A stretch of 64,000 bases of DNA. It comes from Eonycteris spelaea. Taxonomy: Eukaryota > Chordata > Mammalia > Chiroptera > Pteropodidae. Position numbers and translations under genes: made by a program. Below the pieces are notes generated by a model, which saw only the letters and a list, made by a program, of their open reading frames with translations, had not been told where the DNA came from and did no database searches. Shown one piece after another: positions 25,630 through 35,850 of the stretch (position 1 is the first letter of the stretch; each line of letters begins with the position of its first letter). The DNA lies in contig PUFA01000171.1 in assembly GCA_003508835.1 (NCBI GenBank), positions 1,492,501 to 1,556,500 on the forward strand, in the 5' to 3' direction.

Positions 25630-26325
25630 TAATTTTGACCTTGATTTCCCCCAAATATTAGCCCACATCCAGTGAGGTCAAGTCTGACAACTCTTATTTA
25701 TGCCATCTATTTATTTATCTACTCCTCCTCATTCCTACAGCTACCGCTGTAGCCCAGATCTTTATGACTTGGATTCTTTGCTGCCTCCTTGGAACCCTTT
25801 CTTCACCCCATCGGCATAGCCGTATTATGAAGGCAGAACAGTGTAGCGCTTCAGTCGTAAGCTCTTCAGTAAGACTGCCTGGGTTTCAATCCCAGCTCTA
25901 CCACTTACTAGCTGTTTGCTCTTGGGTAACTTATTTGGCCAGTTTGCAACTTTATTTCTTCATCTGTAAAATAAAGATAACTATGGTAGCCATCTCATCG
26001 ACTGTTATGAAGAACTGGAGAATTACCCATGGTAATCCATGGGAGCATTTTGTCTAGAGCCTGTAAAGCACAGATGAGTGTTAGTTTCTTCCCTGCCTGC
26101 CCAATTAATCTTCCTAAAACACTGCTCTTCCTATATCACTCCCTTCCCTATCATACTCTCTAACTCTCGATAAAAATTTTCAAGGCCTCTGCATTCTCAA
26201 ATAAGAATTTGATTTATCTTTCAAGACTTTCTTAATGCAGTGCCTACACCTTTTCTTTTATATTAGTTAGCTTCCTTCATTCCCTCATATGAACATTTCC
26301 ACTTAGTCCAGTCCTTGCATGCATT
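25630..26325 (+). mobile_element. L2-related LINE segment, sense, split by a MIR
   Basis: The left part (25630-25837) reads 'agcccagatctttatgacttgg...ttgctgcctccttggaaccc', matching the L2 block 'gttcaggcctttattatctcttgcctggac...'. The right part (26085-26325) resumes with 'cccaattaatcttcctaaaacactgctc'. The two halves are adjacent in L2, so the MIR between them entered an existing copy. Confidence 0.6.
25838..26084 (+). mobile_element. MIR SINE, sense, nested in L2
   Basis: Head 'acagtgtagcgcttcagtcg', B-box region 'gggtttcaatcccagctctaccacttac', 'tagctgtttgctcttgggtaac', core 'cttcatctgtaaaataaaga' and tail 'gagcctgtaaagcacagatg'. This is one of the best preserved MIRs in the window. Confidence 0.9.
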
Positions 26326-26326
26326 T

Positions 26327-26440
26327 TATTTCAGCTAACATTTATTAAGCACATGTGTTGGAGCTGGAATGGTGGCTGGATATACATGAAAAGAAAAAAA
26401 AGACATCACCTTTTCCCTCAAACTTCAGAGTCTCTTAAAG
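26327..26440 (-). mobile_element. L2 3' end, antisense
   Basis: 'tcagctaacatttattaagcaca' and 'ctggatatacatgaaaagaaa' mark the reversed L2 tail; 'tttccctcaaacttcagagtctc' takes the place of 'tgccctcatggagcttacagtct'. Confidence 0.6.
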
Positions 26441-26854
26441 TTGCTATATCAATTGGTATTCTCAGTTACTGACTCTGGAAACTTAATAGAAAAAAATAAA
26501 TTTTGAAAGGATACAGAACATCTTACAGAATCCAGAAAAAACCGGGAAAGAAAAAAAAAAATATTCAGAAAGGATAAGAACTATAGTAGGTCCTGCATTA
26601 CAGGAACTAAAGGATAATACCTTCAGGGTCCTACTGCCAGGAAGAGTCAATGTCAACATTTCATCCTTGTACCACTCATCTTCTCAAGAGTGAAATCCCA
26701 GGGAAATAACATATAATTCAGCTGGCCTGGGCTGCATGCCCACCCTAGCTAGGGGAAGGCATGGTATCCAGAGGAGGAAGAATAATTCTCCAAAACAAAA
26801 TTCTCCAAGACAAAAGTATTCTGGAAAAGAAACATCTCTTGAAGTCCATTTAAA

Positions 26855-27065
26855 AAGTAATAGCTTATATTTATATAATTCTGTATAATTAAACAGTTTT
26901 TACCTCCCATGATCTTATACATTTCTCACAATTGCACTTTGAAATAAAGAGTACAAGCCCAATGCTCAGAAATGTTAAAAAAAAAAATGTGCCCAGTATC
27001 TGGCAGTTAATAGTAGGTTAGTTAGAACTCAAAAATAAATTCAGCCCCACATCCAGGATTCCTTC
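26855..27065 (-). mobile_element. MIR SINE, antisense, diverged
   Basis: 'gatcttatacatttctcacaattgc', 'cccaatgctcagaaatgttaaa', 'tgtgcccagtatctggcagttaatagtagg' and 'agaactcaaaaataaattc' follow reversed MIR order. Identity is low. Confidence 0.55.
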
Positions 27066-27079
27066 ATCCTTACCTTGGT

Positions 27080-27235
27080 TGCCCAATCTTTTCTCCCAGT
27101 TTTCTTTCCTTAACTTTAATTTCTCTTGCTAAGAACTAGCCTCTTTTTAGATACAGTTCAAGCCTTACTGCCTCCTGGTTTTAAAGATTTTAATGATCAC
27201 TCCTTTCTAGGAACTTCTACAGCAGTTACTTATAC
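27080..27235 (+). mobile_element. L2-like fragment, sense
   Basis: 'tagatacagttcaagccttactgcctcctgg' corresponds to the L2 phrase 'cttcaagtctcagctcaaatgtcacctcctc'. Short and decayed. Confidence 0.42.
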
Positions 27236-27820
27236 CTGACATTTGGCACTTAGCATTGCATTTTTGCATTGCATTGTAATTTGTATATTTTTGTATAAAT
27301 GTTCTAAATCTCCAAGAAAATGATTCAGTTGTAGCCTCTACTGTACCCTTAGAACTTCTCATAGTATATTCCAGGTTGAAAAATGTCCATGAACATTTGC
27401 TGGTACTGGTTGTCTGGGAGGAAATGGCCATATCTCCCCAATGTGTCTTTTGTGTCTGTTTCTTCTTCAACTGGACTCTCAGCTCCCACCCAATAGCACC
27501 AGGGATTTGGATTAGGCAGGAAGACCAGGGTGTTTTTTATTATCTGAAAAATCCTGGGTTATTTCCTCTAAGACCTTGCCAGCTAACACCTTGGAAAGCA
27601 ATGTGGTTCTGAGATAATCAGATATAAACAGGTTTACAACATATTTCATATTTATTAACTCATTTGAGCATGTCACTTATCCAAGATACTCTTAGGCTCA
27701 CAGAGAGGCTGAGAAGCTCTCGCCAGAACTGGGTTCTCAGAGCCAAGATTGGCTATCATAGCAAAGTGACATCCTAGAGTTGAACTACCCACAGCATTAC
27801 TTTCAAATCTACTATATAAT
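27236..27820. other. Intergenic DNA between L2 pieces
   Basis: No gene recognised. 27630-27770 may be a heavily decayed antisense MIR ('ttattaactcatttgagcatg', 'ggctcacagagaggctgagaag'). The frames on both strands at 27207-27612 have no motif. Confidence 0.4.
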
Positions 27821-27824
27821 TAAC

Positions 27825-27985
27825 TTCAGTTATTGTGTTTGTTTTTTATCTGTCACTTGCACTAGAAGATACATTCTTCAAAGTCAAATATTTTTACCTT
27901 TGTTCCCTGACGTGCCCAAGTCTCTATAACAGTGTCTGGCACATAGCATGTGCTCAACACATACTTGTTGAGTGAATGGATGAGA
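27825..27985 (+). mobile_element. L2 3' end, sense
   Basis: 'actagaagatacattcttcaaagtc', 'ctataacagtgtctggcacatagc', 'atgtgctcaacacatacttgttgagtgaatgg' are the L2 terminal blocks in order. Confidence 0.8.
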
Positions 27986-28231
27986 AATACAAACGGGTAT
28001 CCTAAGGTTCACTGGGCTCAGTGGCTACCAGGACAGTCTGTAGCATCAAGTCCAATGGAGTAGACAGCAAAAAGGTAAAACCGGGTGGGATTTTGTGAAA
28101 TCTTGAAACTGAGAGGCAAAGAATAGTTTATAGGACCCCTCTGGCCTGTTCATGGGTAAGAAAGGATCGGAGACATTATGCTATTGTCTTGGGACAATAG
28201 AAACTATTTCGTGTGTACATAGAGAAGACAT

Positions 28232-28325
28232 TACTGTTCTTTTTAGATGAGGAAATAGAATTGGAGGTACTCCCTACATTACAGAGCAAGCAAACTGCAG
28301 GGCTAAATTGAGAACCCAGGATTTA
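28232..28325 (-). mobile_element. MIR core fragment, antisense
   Basis: 'tttttagatgaggaaatagaattgg', 'acattacagagcaagcaaac' and 'ctaaattgagaacccagg' match the reversed MIR centre ('ttacagatgaggaaactgagg...gaacccagg'). Confidence 0.55.
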
Positions 28326-28344
28326 GGCAAAATTTAGTTTAGTT

Positions 28345-28585
28345 CAAAATCACTTAAGAGAGCTGGCTAGATTTGCATTATAACCCTGGCTTCACCGCTC
28401 ATTAACTACATGACCTAAAGTGAGTTACATATCCACTCTAAGCCTTAGTTTCTCAATTGTCAAATGAGAATAAAAGTACACATCTCCTAGATTTTGTGAG
28501 AAGTGAGAAAATTCATGCAAAGCACTTAGTTCCATGCCTAGCACATAGTAAGTAATCTACATATATTACTATAATAATCATTGGT
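28345..28585 (+). mobile_element. MIR SINE, sense
   Basis: 'gcattataaccctggcttcaccgctcattaac', 'gccttagtttctcaattgtc', 'gcaaagcacttagttccatgcctagcacatag' and an AT-rich tail 'tattactataataatcattgg'. Its tail runs directly into an antisense L2 at about 28588, and this junction is the part copied again at 29427. Confidence 0.8.
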
Positions 28586-28680
28586 ATTTAATCATCAAAT
28601 ACTGAGGACCTACTATAAAGGATGTTAAGAATGCAAATATCAGTAAGATATGATTTTCAGCTTCAAGTATCTCACAGTCT
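28564..28680. repeat. Local direct duplication, copy 1 (MIR/L2 junction)
   Basis: This segment spans the MIR tail and the start of the antisense L2. It recurs at 29427-29545 in the same orientation with one two-base change (gcaa versus gtga context), a few end differences and about four short indels. Because it sits at a natural MIR/L2 junction here, this copy is the likely source. Confidence 0.88.
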
Positions 28681-29430
28681 GGACCTCAAACAGATAAATT
28701 AAAAATGTGATATGAATGGGAGGGAGAAGCCCAAGAAACAGCACAGGAAAAACACCAGTAGTATGCCCTGAGAGTCCGGAGGGCTTCCTGGCAGAGAACT
28801 CTGGAGAAACGTCCCATAGGATTACCCAGGAGTTTTCAAGCAAAGAAATGTGAACAAGGCATTGTCATCCAAGAGAACAATATGAACAAAAGCATATGTG
28901 CAGGGCAATTATAAGCAGTTTGAGAACAAATTTCCAAGTCCACAAGCTGAGAGATGGAATTAAAGTAGAAATTGGACATTCTACGACATAATTCAGGACC
29001 TTGTATGACATGTTAGGAAATTTGAAACTTCTCCTTTTAGCTAGGTGAATAGGATGTGTCTAAGAAAATAATAAAGCACGAGCAGATGTTCATTGGCCAG
29101 ATCACTAGCAACTGAGTGGAAGATGAATTGGAAGGAGATAAGAATAAGAACAGGGATATCTACTGGAGGGTTACTGCAAGAGTCCAAGTGGGACAAGGGT
29201 GAAAATAAAGCAGTGGAGAGCAGAGTGGAAGAAAAAATTAGAGTCTCTAGAACTGGTTAATTGGATGGGGTTTAAGTAGAGGTTGGTAGGGGGGATAATC
29301 ATGGGGCGCCCAAGAAATGGAAACAAAAGAAGGAATGCTTCTACTGGCCAAATTCTTCTAGATAAAGTGCATATAAATCGCTCCAGGTTACCGGTGAGAC
29401 AGTTCGTTTTCAGCTGCTCTTGTGGTATTA
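28588..29430 (-). mobile_element. L2 LINE 3' portion, antisense
   Basis: Starts with the reversed L2 tail ('aatactgaggacctactataaag', then 'aagtatctcacagtctggacc') and continues through 'ggagggcttcctggcagagaac', 'gaacaaaagcatatgtgcaggg', 'aggaccttgtatgacatg', 'gagggttactgcaagagtcc'. This order follows about 850 bp of antisense L2. It is non-coding remnant sequence. Confidence 0.68.
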
Positions 29431-29545
29431 TATTATAATCATTGGTATTTTAATCATCAAACAAATACTGAGGACCTACTATAAAGGATGTTAAGAATGT
29501 GAATATCAGTAAGATATGATTTTCAGCTTTCAAGTATCCCAGTCT
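29427..29545. repeat. Local direct duplication, copy 2
   Basis: Repeats 28564-28680 some 865 bp downstream. It contains both the MIR tail and the L2 end, which could hardly arise by independent insertions. It keeps the four bases 'acaa' ('atcaaacaaatactg') found in the L2 consensus but missing from copy 1, so copy 1 lost them after the duplication. Confidence 0.88.
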
Positions 29546-31074
29546 CTTTCTTCATGGTGGTACAGATAATTTTTGAGGATTTAACCAGTCTCCACTGACT
29601 TTTACTGTCTTTTCTAGTCAACCTTTGCATTTTAAATTTGTTCTCCTTGCGAGCAAACTCATGATTAAAAGAGTAAGATTTCCAAGTAAGAACCAGAAGA
29701 TTAAAAGTCATTTTTATTACTACAATAAAAGTATTAGATGTTCTAAGTCTCAGTTTGAATAGCTGATAAATGGGAATAGCAGAATCCATGCCTTCCTTCA
29801 TGTGAGCAATTGAGCGAGACGTAAGGACTTTCAGCAAAAGAAAAAAAGAATGAAAATATTCTAGTCCATTTAAAATATGAAATATGTTTCAAGGTGATTA
29901 AGCATTGGTTTAAGGTCTTCCCCTCTGTATACAGTAAGGTTCTCAAACATAGTTAAAGTAGTAAGCATTTTTGGTACTCAACAGAAGGCCAGAGTCACTG
30001 TAAATTCAGTATGTTGCTTACCGCATATCCTTTTAAGTCCTAATACACCTAGCTCTGAGGATCTTCTCATATTAGTGAAATACTTTCTCTTCTCCTTTCA
30101 TTAGTTTGGAAACATCTCACTTTTATAATCCTTGTCTATAGCAAATGAGAACCTAGCTCTATTTTCATAATTCTGGATTTTGACTGCACACATATTTTAG
30201 AATAATTCTTTATCTTCACATAAACATCAAATCTAAGTTCAAAATCAACAGAATATGTATAAAAATCAGTGTAACTTTGCAAGGTCATATCCCATTCTTA
30301 TTCATTTTCCTACTATGAATGTGACAGAAAGGATAAGGTAATTACATATTCATTGAATAAATCAGTGAAAATAGTTTTACCCTAAAACAAAGTCTCGTCT
30401 GGTAGATTATGATTCCTAAAATGATACTTCAACTCATGGGAAAAAGCCTCGCCTTTCCCTTTCTTATGACAAATTTCATTAAAATTCTTCAATACTCCCT
30501 GTACAAACATTTTGTTCCTCAGAAGTCCACATGAAACTATATACTGTGGACAACTGTATTTAGGCACAGAACTTGGTCATTATTTTTCAAATGATGAGGC
30601 ATAGATAGTATATATTTCAACTTAGCAATGTATCTGTACTGTGTAACTTAATGAACACCAGAAAGAATAAATCTATGGGAATCTCTGTGAGGAGAGAGTA
30701 AGTATTAGGCTATAATTACTTATCAGATCTAGCAACAAAATTCTTCTAAATAACTTTTAAGTACCCAGAATTTAGTTACTTACAGATTCATATTTCTTTT
30801 AAGCCATCAACAACCAGGACTTATGGTAGAATCAAGGGCTCATCCCTGGTCCTAAATTTTGAAAAACTAGCATACAGCTCTTTCCCTGTGAAGCAAAAGA
30901 GAAGGGAAATTAACTATAAGTTTTTATTGTGTACTTGCATATAGATTAGATATGTTTATAAATACCACACGAAACTGCAGTCCCTACAAGAGTAGCCATC
31001 TTGAATGTGCTCCTCAAGGCTGTACTCAGAGCCTAGCAGTGCCAAACACACAGTAGATGTTCAAGAACAACAAC
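29546..31074. other. Mostly unique AT-rich DNA
   Basis: No gene recognised; the minus-strand frames near 29523-29946 and 30382-30567 have no motif. At 30985-31062 'cagagcctagcagtgccaaacacacagtagatgttcaagaa' (in parts) looks like an L2 3' end in sense. Confidence 0.45.
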
Positions 31075-31079
31075 AGCTA

Positions 31080-31313
31080 CGATTGCTTGGGTGCTTAGTA
31101 TTTGCTGTGTACTGTTCCAAGCACTTTTAATATACTAATTCATTTGATTCTCATAGCTATGCTGTAAGAGTAGGTATTAGATCCATTTTATTGGTGAGGA
31201 AACGGAAGCCAAGAGAGGTTAAGCAATTTCCCCAAAGTCACACAGGTAGCTGGGCTGAAATGCAAACCTAGGCAGTCCAACTTCTGTGGCCCATGTTTAA
31301 TCACTATGTTAGA
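31080..31313 (-). mobile_element. MIR SINE, antisense, well preserved
   Basis: 'ttctcatagctatgctgtaag', 'attttattggtgaggaaacgg', 'agagaggttaagcaatttcc', 'caaagtcacacaggtagctgg', 'tgcaaacctaggcagtcc' and 'gtttaatcactatgttag' are consecutive blocks of reversed MIR. Confidence 0.9.
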
Positions 31314-32576
31314 CTCGAAACAGATCAACATCATTTCTTTCAGGAATTGGTAACTTTTTATATTGCGATATCTCTGTGATTGATGCACATGTATCATTTT
31401 CATAGTGAGAGTGCCTGCCTTCTATTGCATAGATGAAGCAGTAAGTTTCCCCTCTTGCTTCGTAAATCCTAGGTAAAGGTTCTTTCTCCTGCACTTCACC
31501 TCTTGTTCTTCACAGCTCAGTACTAATCATCAGCCCATAATGCAGTGTAGAATTGCCAACACCATCCCGATGATGTAGTTATTTCCAATTGGCACTTGGG
31601 AGCAGTGAGGATAGGAGGCATTACTCATAGCCAAGAGTACAGATGTTTCTAATTGCTTTCCATTACCAAGAATAACAGCTGTTTACATCTATCAGCAAAT
31701 AATTCACAAGAGCTCCAGACTATTAAGATAACACACCCCACCTGGTCACCATCACAAGTTGTCAAGGCCAAGATAGAGGCTGCCAGAATCCCCATTCTGC
31801 ATCTCTGTTCATCAACTGACAGCATGTGTCACCTTCAGATATCCTTATGCTACCCCACAAGCTCTGGCTTCTTGGTGGCCTGACACATCAAATGGACATA
31901 TGGATTCTTCATGGCTTTGCAGTAAATGTTTTATGGTTATCTTGCAGCCAAGGGCAGCTGACGTGGAGGAGCAAGGGACTTGCAAATAGCCTGATGAAAG
32001 AAATTCTGCACTTTTTTTCATAAAAGAGGAAGAAGTGTTCTGCTTAGAGGAGTTTTGCAGCTGCCATGTACTTAACTTCCTTTAATGCACCAAAAATGCT
32101 CTGGGTGATAGATTATGCAGTTCAATAGCATCCCAGGGACCTGGTCACATGTTTGGATATATCCCCAAAATGGACAGACAATGTTAACAGTTCAGTAAAC
32201 TTTATGACAGAATTTTATGACCCACATAAGAATACAAATATTGCAACACATCATAGATATTTGGAGTTAAAAAGACCAATAGTACCTCCTTGCCAAAGCA
32301 ACACTGATCCCTACTGCATATTTTTTTCCAGCCTGGTTTGAAATGACTCGGGCAATTGGTCTCTATTTTTTTTTCCTATAAAGATGATTCCAGAGTCTAA
32401 TATAACTTTCTGTGTTCCAGATTCCTCTGAATTTATGTCTGAAATAGATTTTCCACATATTTAAACATATTTTTTAAATCCATGGATTTTTTTAACCTAT
32501 ACAAATAATAGACTATCATCTATTTAAAACTACCTGACTATTAATAAAACTATGTAAATTTTAAAATTTCCTTATG
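31314..32576. other. Unique DNA, nothing recognised
   Basis: No repeat family identified. The short frames at 31309-31494 (minus), 31653-32023 and 32153-32341 (plus) lack any family signature or coding-like bias. Confidence 0.45.
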
Positions 32577-33114
32577 GTTTATGATAGCTTGTCTCCAAAG
32601 TGCCCACTTTTAATTTCTCCCTCCTGTACTTGTGTGTCATCCGCCAATCAAAAGGCAAAATGTATGGAGTTCTTTGAGTCTGGGCTTGCCTATGATCACT
32701 CTACCCGATAAAATATGTCAAAAGTGATATTTTGCTAGTTCTGAGGCTAATTCTTAAGAGGACAAACAGTTTCCGTTTCCCTGACCTTGAAATTCTGCTC
32801 TGAGGGAAGCCAAGTACCATGTATGAACCCTTACCACCATGAGACTTCCATGCTGTAAGGAAGCGCCAGGTAGCCACATGGAGGGATTCTATGGAGAAAA
32901 GGGGTTAACAGCCTGTGGCTTACATGAGAGAATGAGCCATCTTGGACGTTCCAGGATCCCAGCCATCTCAACCATCTCTAGCTGTTCAAGTCATCCTAGC
33001 CGAGACTAAATATCATGGAGTGAAGACAAACTGTCCTTGAATTATTGGCCTACAGAATTGAGAACATAATAACAAAATTTTTAATGTTATTCAGCAATTG
33101 GTAAATGGAACACA
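32577..33114 (+). mobile_element. MLT1-type MaLR LTR, sense
   Basis: Blocks in order: 'atgatagcttgtctccaaagtgccc', 'ctccctcctgtacttgtgtg', 'aaatatgtcaaaagtgatattttgc', 'gagggaagccaagtaccatg', 'gagagaatgagccatcttgg', 'ccttgaattattggcctacag', 'gagaacataataacaaaat' and terminal 'ttattcagcaattggtaaatgg'. Length of about 540 bp is slightly long for MLT1, through small insertions. No clear target duplication seen. Confidence 0.75.
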
Positions 33115-33246
33115 GCCGCCACTTCACTTTCCATGAATCTCTGTTATTTTTAGCATTACTCCACAGCAATAATGACACAACCCATGAGAGAAAATTCTCC
33201 CTGTAAATTGTAATTCATACAGTAACTATCATTGTAGTTTCTAATC

Positions 33247-33253
33247 GAGAGAC

Positions 33254-33315
<62 letters not shown>

Positions 33316-33332
33316 CGGCGCAGAAAAAAAAA
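33247..33332. repeat. (GA)n microsatellite joined to GC block and A9
   Basis: GAGACA/GAGA units run from 33247 to 33310 and end in gcgcgcggcgc (33311-33321), followed by A9 at 33324-33332. The purine strand could form triplex DNA and the GCGCGC part is Z-DNA-prone. The minus-strand frame across it codes only leucine/serine repeats and is an artefact. Confidence 0.95.
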
Positions 33333-34824
33333 TAAATGCTCAAAATGCATTTTATTCCTTCTCTTTTTCTCTGGTCCATGTCTCACTCCCTTGTCAATGA
33401 GAGGTTTGCTCTACCATTTTGCCCACAAAATATGTGATTATATATTTTAGGTTTCAGCTATCACACAGGATATCAGTTCAAATCACTGTACTTAGTTTTC
33501 CTGATCTAAATATAAACCCAACAGTCTGGTTTGAATTAGAATAAAATTATCACTTCCTTCCAGGAAATTTGGTTATTTTAATAAAGCTCCAACAAATTTT
33601 GGAAACTGTACAGATTCTCTTTTTACAACATCAATTATAAATCTGTAGATGCTATTGAAAAAAGTACTAGTTTTAGCCTTAAGAAGTGCTTGTACTACTT
33701 ACAAAGATGTTGCTTTACTATACAGCCTTGTTTACATAGCCTATTATACATGCATATATGAAATATATGTATACATTTTAATTGAGAAATCATTATAATA
33801 TACATTAACAAATGTATGGCATTCTTTCAGTCATCTTACACCTACTTCATGGTTATGAAAAAAGCACTGCATTAGAACACAGATACTCTACATTCTAGCT
33901 CAACATTCCAGCCTCCTTACCACATCCTCTACCTAATTCTTAGCCAACCCACCTGACACTGTGAGTCCCCTTTCATTTCTAAGGTTAATTATTTTAATAT
34001 AGTCCTATTGTACTTTCTTGCCTTACTTATTGCTTACACATTAACCAAATCGGTTTATACAGCATAATTTCTGTTTCACAACATTTTGGTAAGAAATTTA
34101 ACATTTCAACATTACTTAAATAAAATTTATCTTATTTAAGTCTAATTTTGTATCAAATTAGGAAACAGCTACTTCTCTCTTAATAAAAACTTTACAACGC
34201 CAAAATACCAATATTGACTCACTAAGTTGAAAGGAACTATTTCCCCTAATTGAATCAATTATTGAGCAATAGCATAAGTTTTCCTAAACTATCAAGAAAT
34301 CATACCAATTAATGTGCAAAAGGAAACAAACGTTTATGTTCTTTTGTACAAAGAGAAAAATGTAGTGTCCTTAATTACTCAGCAATAGCTCAATTTAGAG
34401 GAATAAAAGCTTCTTTATACAATTATTTGAGGCTACAGTATTGATCGATCTTAAAGAGGTGCAGGACACAGTTATTTCCGTTTTTCTTTTGAAATTGCAA
34501 AATGGCCCCAATTGCTTGCACTCCAGCAAAACACAGAGCCTTCTCTTACCAATAGCCCAGTCTTAAGAATACAATGAAGTATCCTCTTCTGAAGGATAAC
34601 TCTAGGCAGGGTTATAAAGCAGGGAAAAGCAGCCTCCTTGATCTTCATCATTCACCTCATAACTTCCCCTCAGTCTTTCATTCACACTAAAATGATCTAC
34701 GAAAGATCTAATCGGTTTTGATTTCTTACTTGGACTTCGTAAACATAGACTGTAAATAAATGATACTATATGTTATGCTTACTCTATAGATATATGAGGA
34801 CAGCCTTGAGTTTGTATTAGATAT
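33333..34824. other. Unique AT-rich DNA
   Basis: No gene or repeat family recognised; several TA-rich patches, e.g. 33745-33800. Confidence 0.45.
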
Positions 34825-34990
34825 TTTTTTAACTTTTTATTTTGAATGATTATAGATTCATTAAAAGTTTCAAATACCAGTACAAAGGGTCCTTTGATAC
34901 TTTCATCAGATTCACCAATACTCACACTTAAATTTCCCTTCTCCATTCTCCATATTAAAACACCAGAAGATAAGTATATTCTTAATAAAC
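34825..34990 (-). mobile_element. Old L1 3' UTR fragment, antisense
   Basis: 'actttttattttgaatgattatagattca', 'agtacaaagggtcctttgatac', 'tcatcagattcaccaatactcac' match the reversed 3' UTR of old L1M elements ('...tttttattttgaaataattatagattcac...'). The overlapping 64-codon frame is accidental. Confidence 0.5.
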
Positions 34991-35589
34991 ATGACAGTTG
35001 CTTTCACATTTGTCTTCAAGGGCTACAGGAAGACAGCTAATTATTAATTAGATTGCAAGTAGAATGATGCTAATATAGTGCTGGTGAACATACTTGTTTC
35101 CAGGCTGGCATGATATGGCATGCAAGTTGGCATGCAGTGTTATATGAACATATGGCAGGCAGAAGCTGCTGTTTCCTCCTAGGAAACAGCAATGGAAACG
35201 TTAACTCCCACAGTATTGAAGACACCCCCCCCCCAAACTCCTCAGTGCTGCTGAGGGCTGAGTGTACATACCATTTCCCAGTCATGGGGAAATGAATTCT
35301 TCATGTGGTTTCATGTCAGCAACCATAGGAACTGAGAGTTTGTTTTTCCCGGAAAAGAGGATACAGAAGCGGAAGTTCTCCCTGAAGCTATTGTGCAGAC
35401 TATGGTCTTAGGCTTCCTATTTGCATTTATGAGATTTCATCATAAAGAAACTTCTACCTGGGAAGACCTCAACTATTCAAATAGTCTAGCCCTTTGCCTC
35501 CAAGACAGAAGGATCTGTAAGACCTACCTCTTCACAGTTGAAAAAAACAGAAACATTCAGTGTCTAGATGAATACTTAAGGCTTTCAGC
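34991..35589. other. Intergenic DNA
   Basis: No repeat family recognised. A C10 run occurs at 35225-35234. Frames on both strands at 35070-35295 and at 35393-35611 have no supporting motif. Confidence 0.45.
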
Positions 35590-35850
35590 ACTTCTGGAGT
35601 TCTACTGCTAAAGCATTCATCCTGCATTTAGTCCCTCTCCAAGTATAATAATCTTCACTCTCTGAAAATTCAACCAACTTTTCCCTAAATTTCCATCACT
35701 GAAATTCATTTTCTTCATTCTGTTCTCATGGCAATAAAGCACATATAGTATGTAACAAACTTGCATCTTTTTGAAGACTATTATTAAATTTCTCTCAGCT
35801 TTCCCTTAGTCCAAATACATAAATAAAGTTGCTTCAGGAAGAAGATTGTG
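35590..35850 (+). mobile_element. Possible L3/CR1-type LINE fragment
   Basis: 'tttttgaagactattattaaatttctctcagc' with 'cccttagtccaaatacat' resembles the L3/CR1 3' block ('tgaagactgttatcaagtttcccctcaatc...'). The match is short and divergent. Confidence 0.38.

Noticed and set aside
33156..33386. Frame with a leucine/serine repeat
   Set aside because: Translation of the GA microsatellite only.
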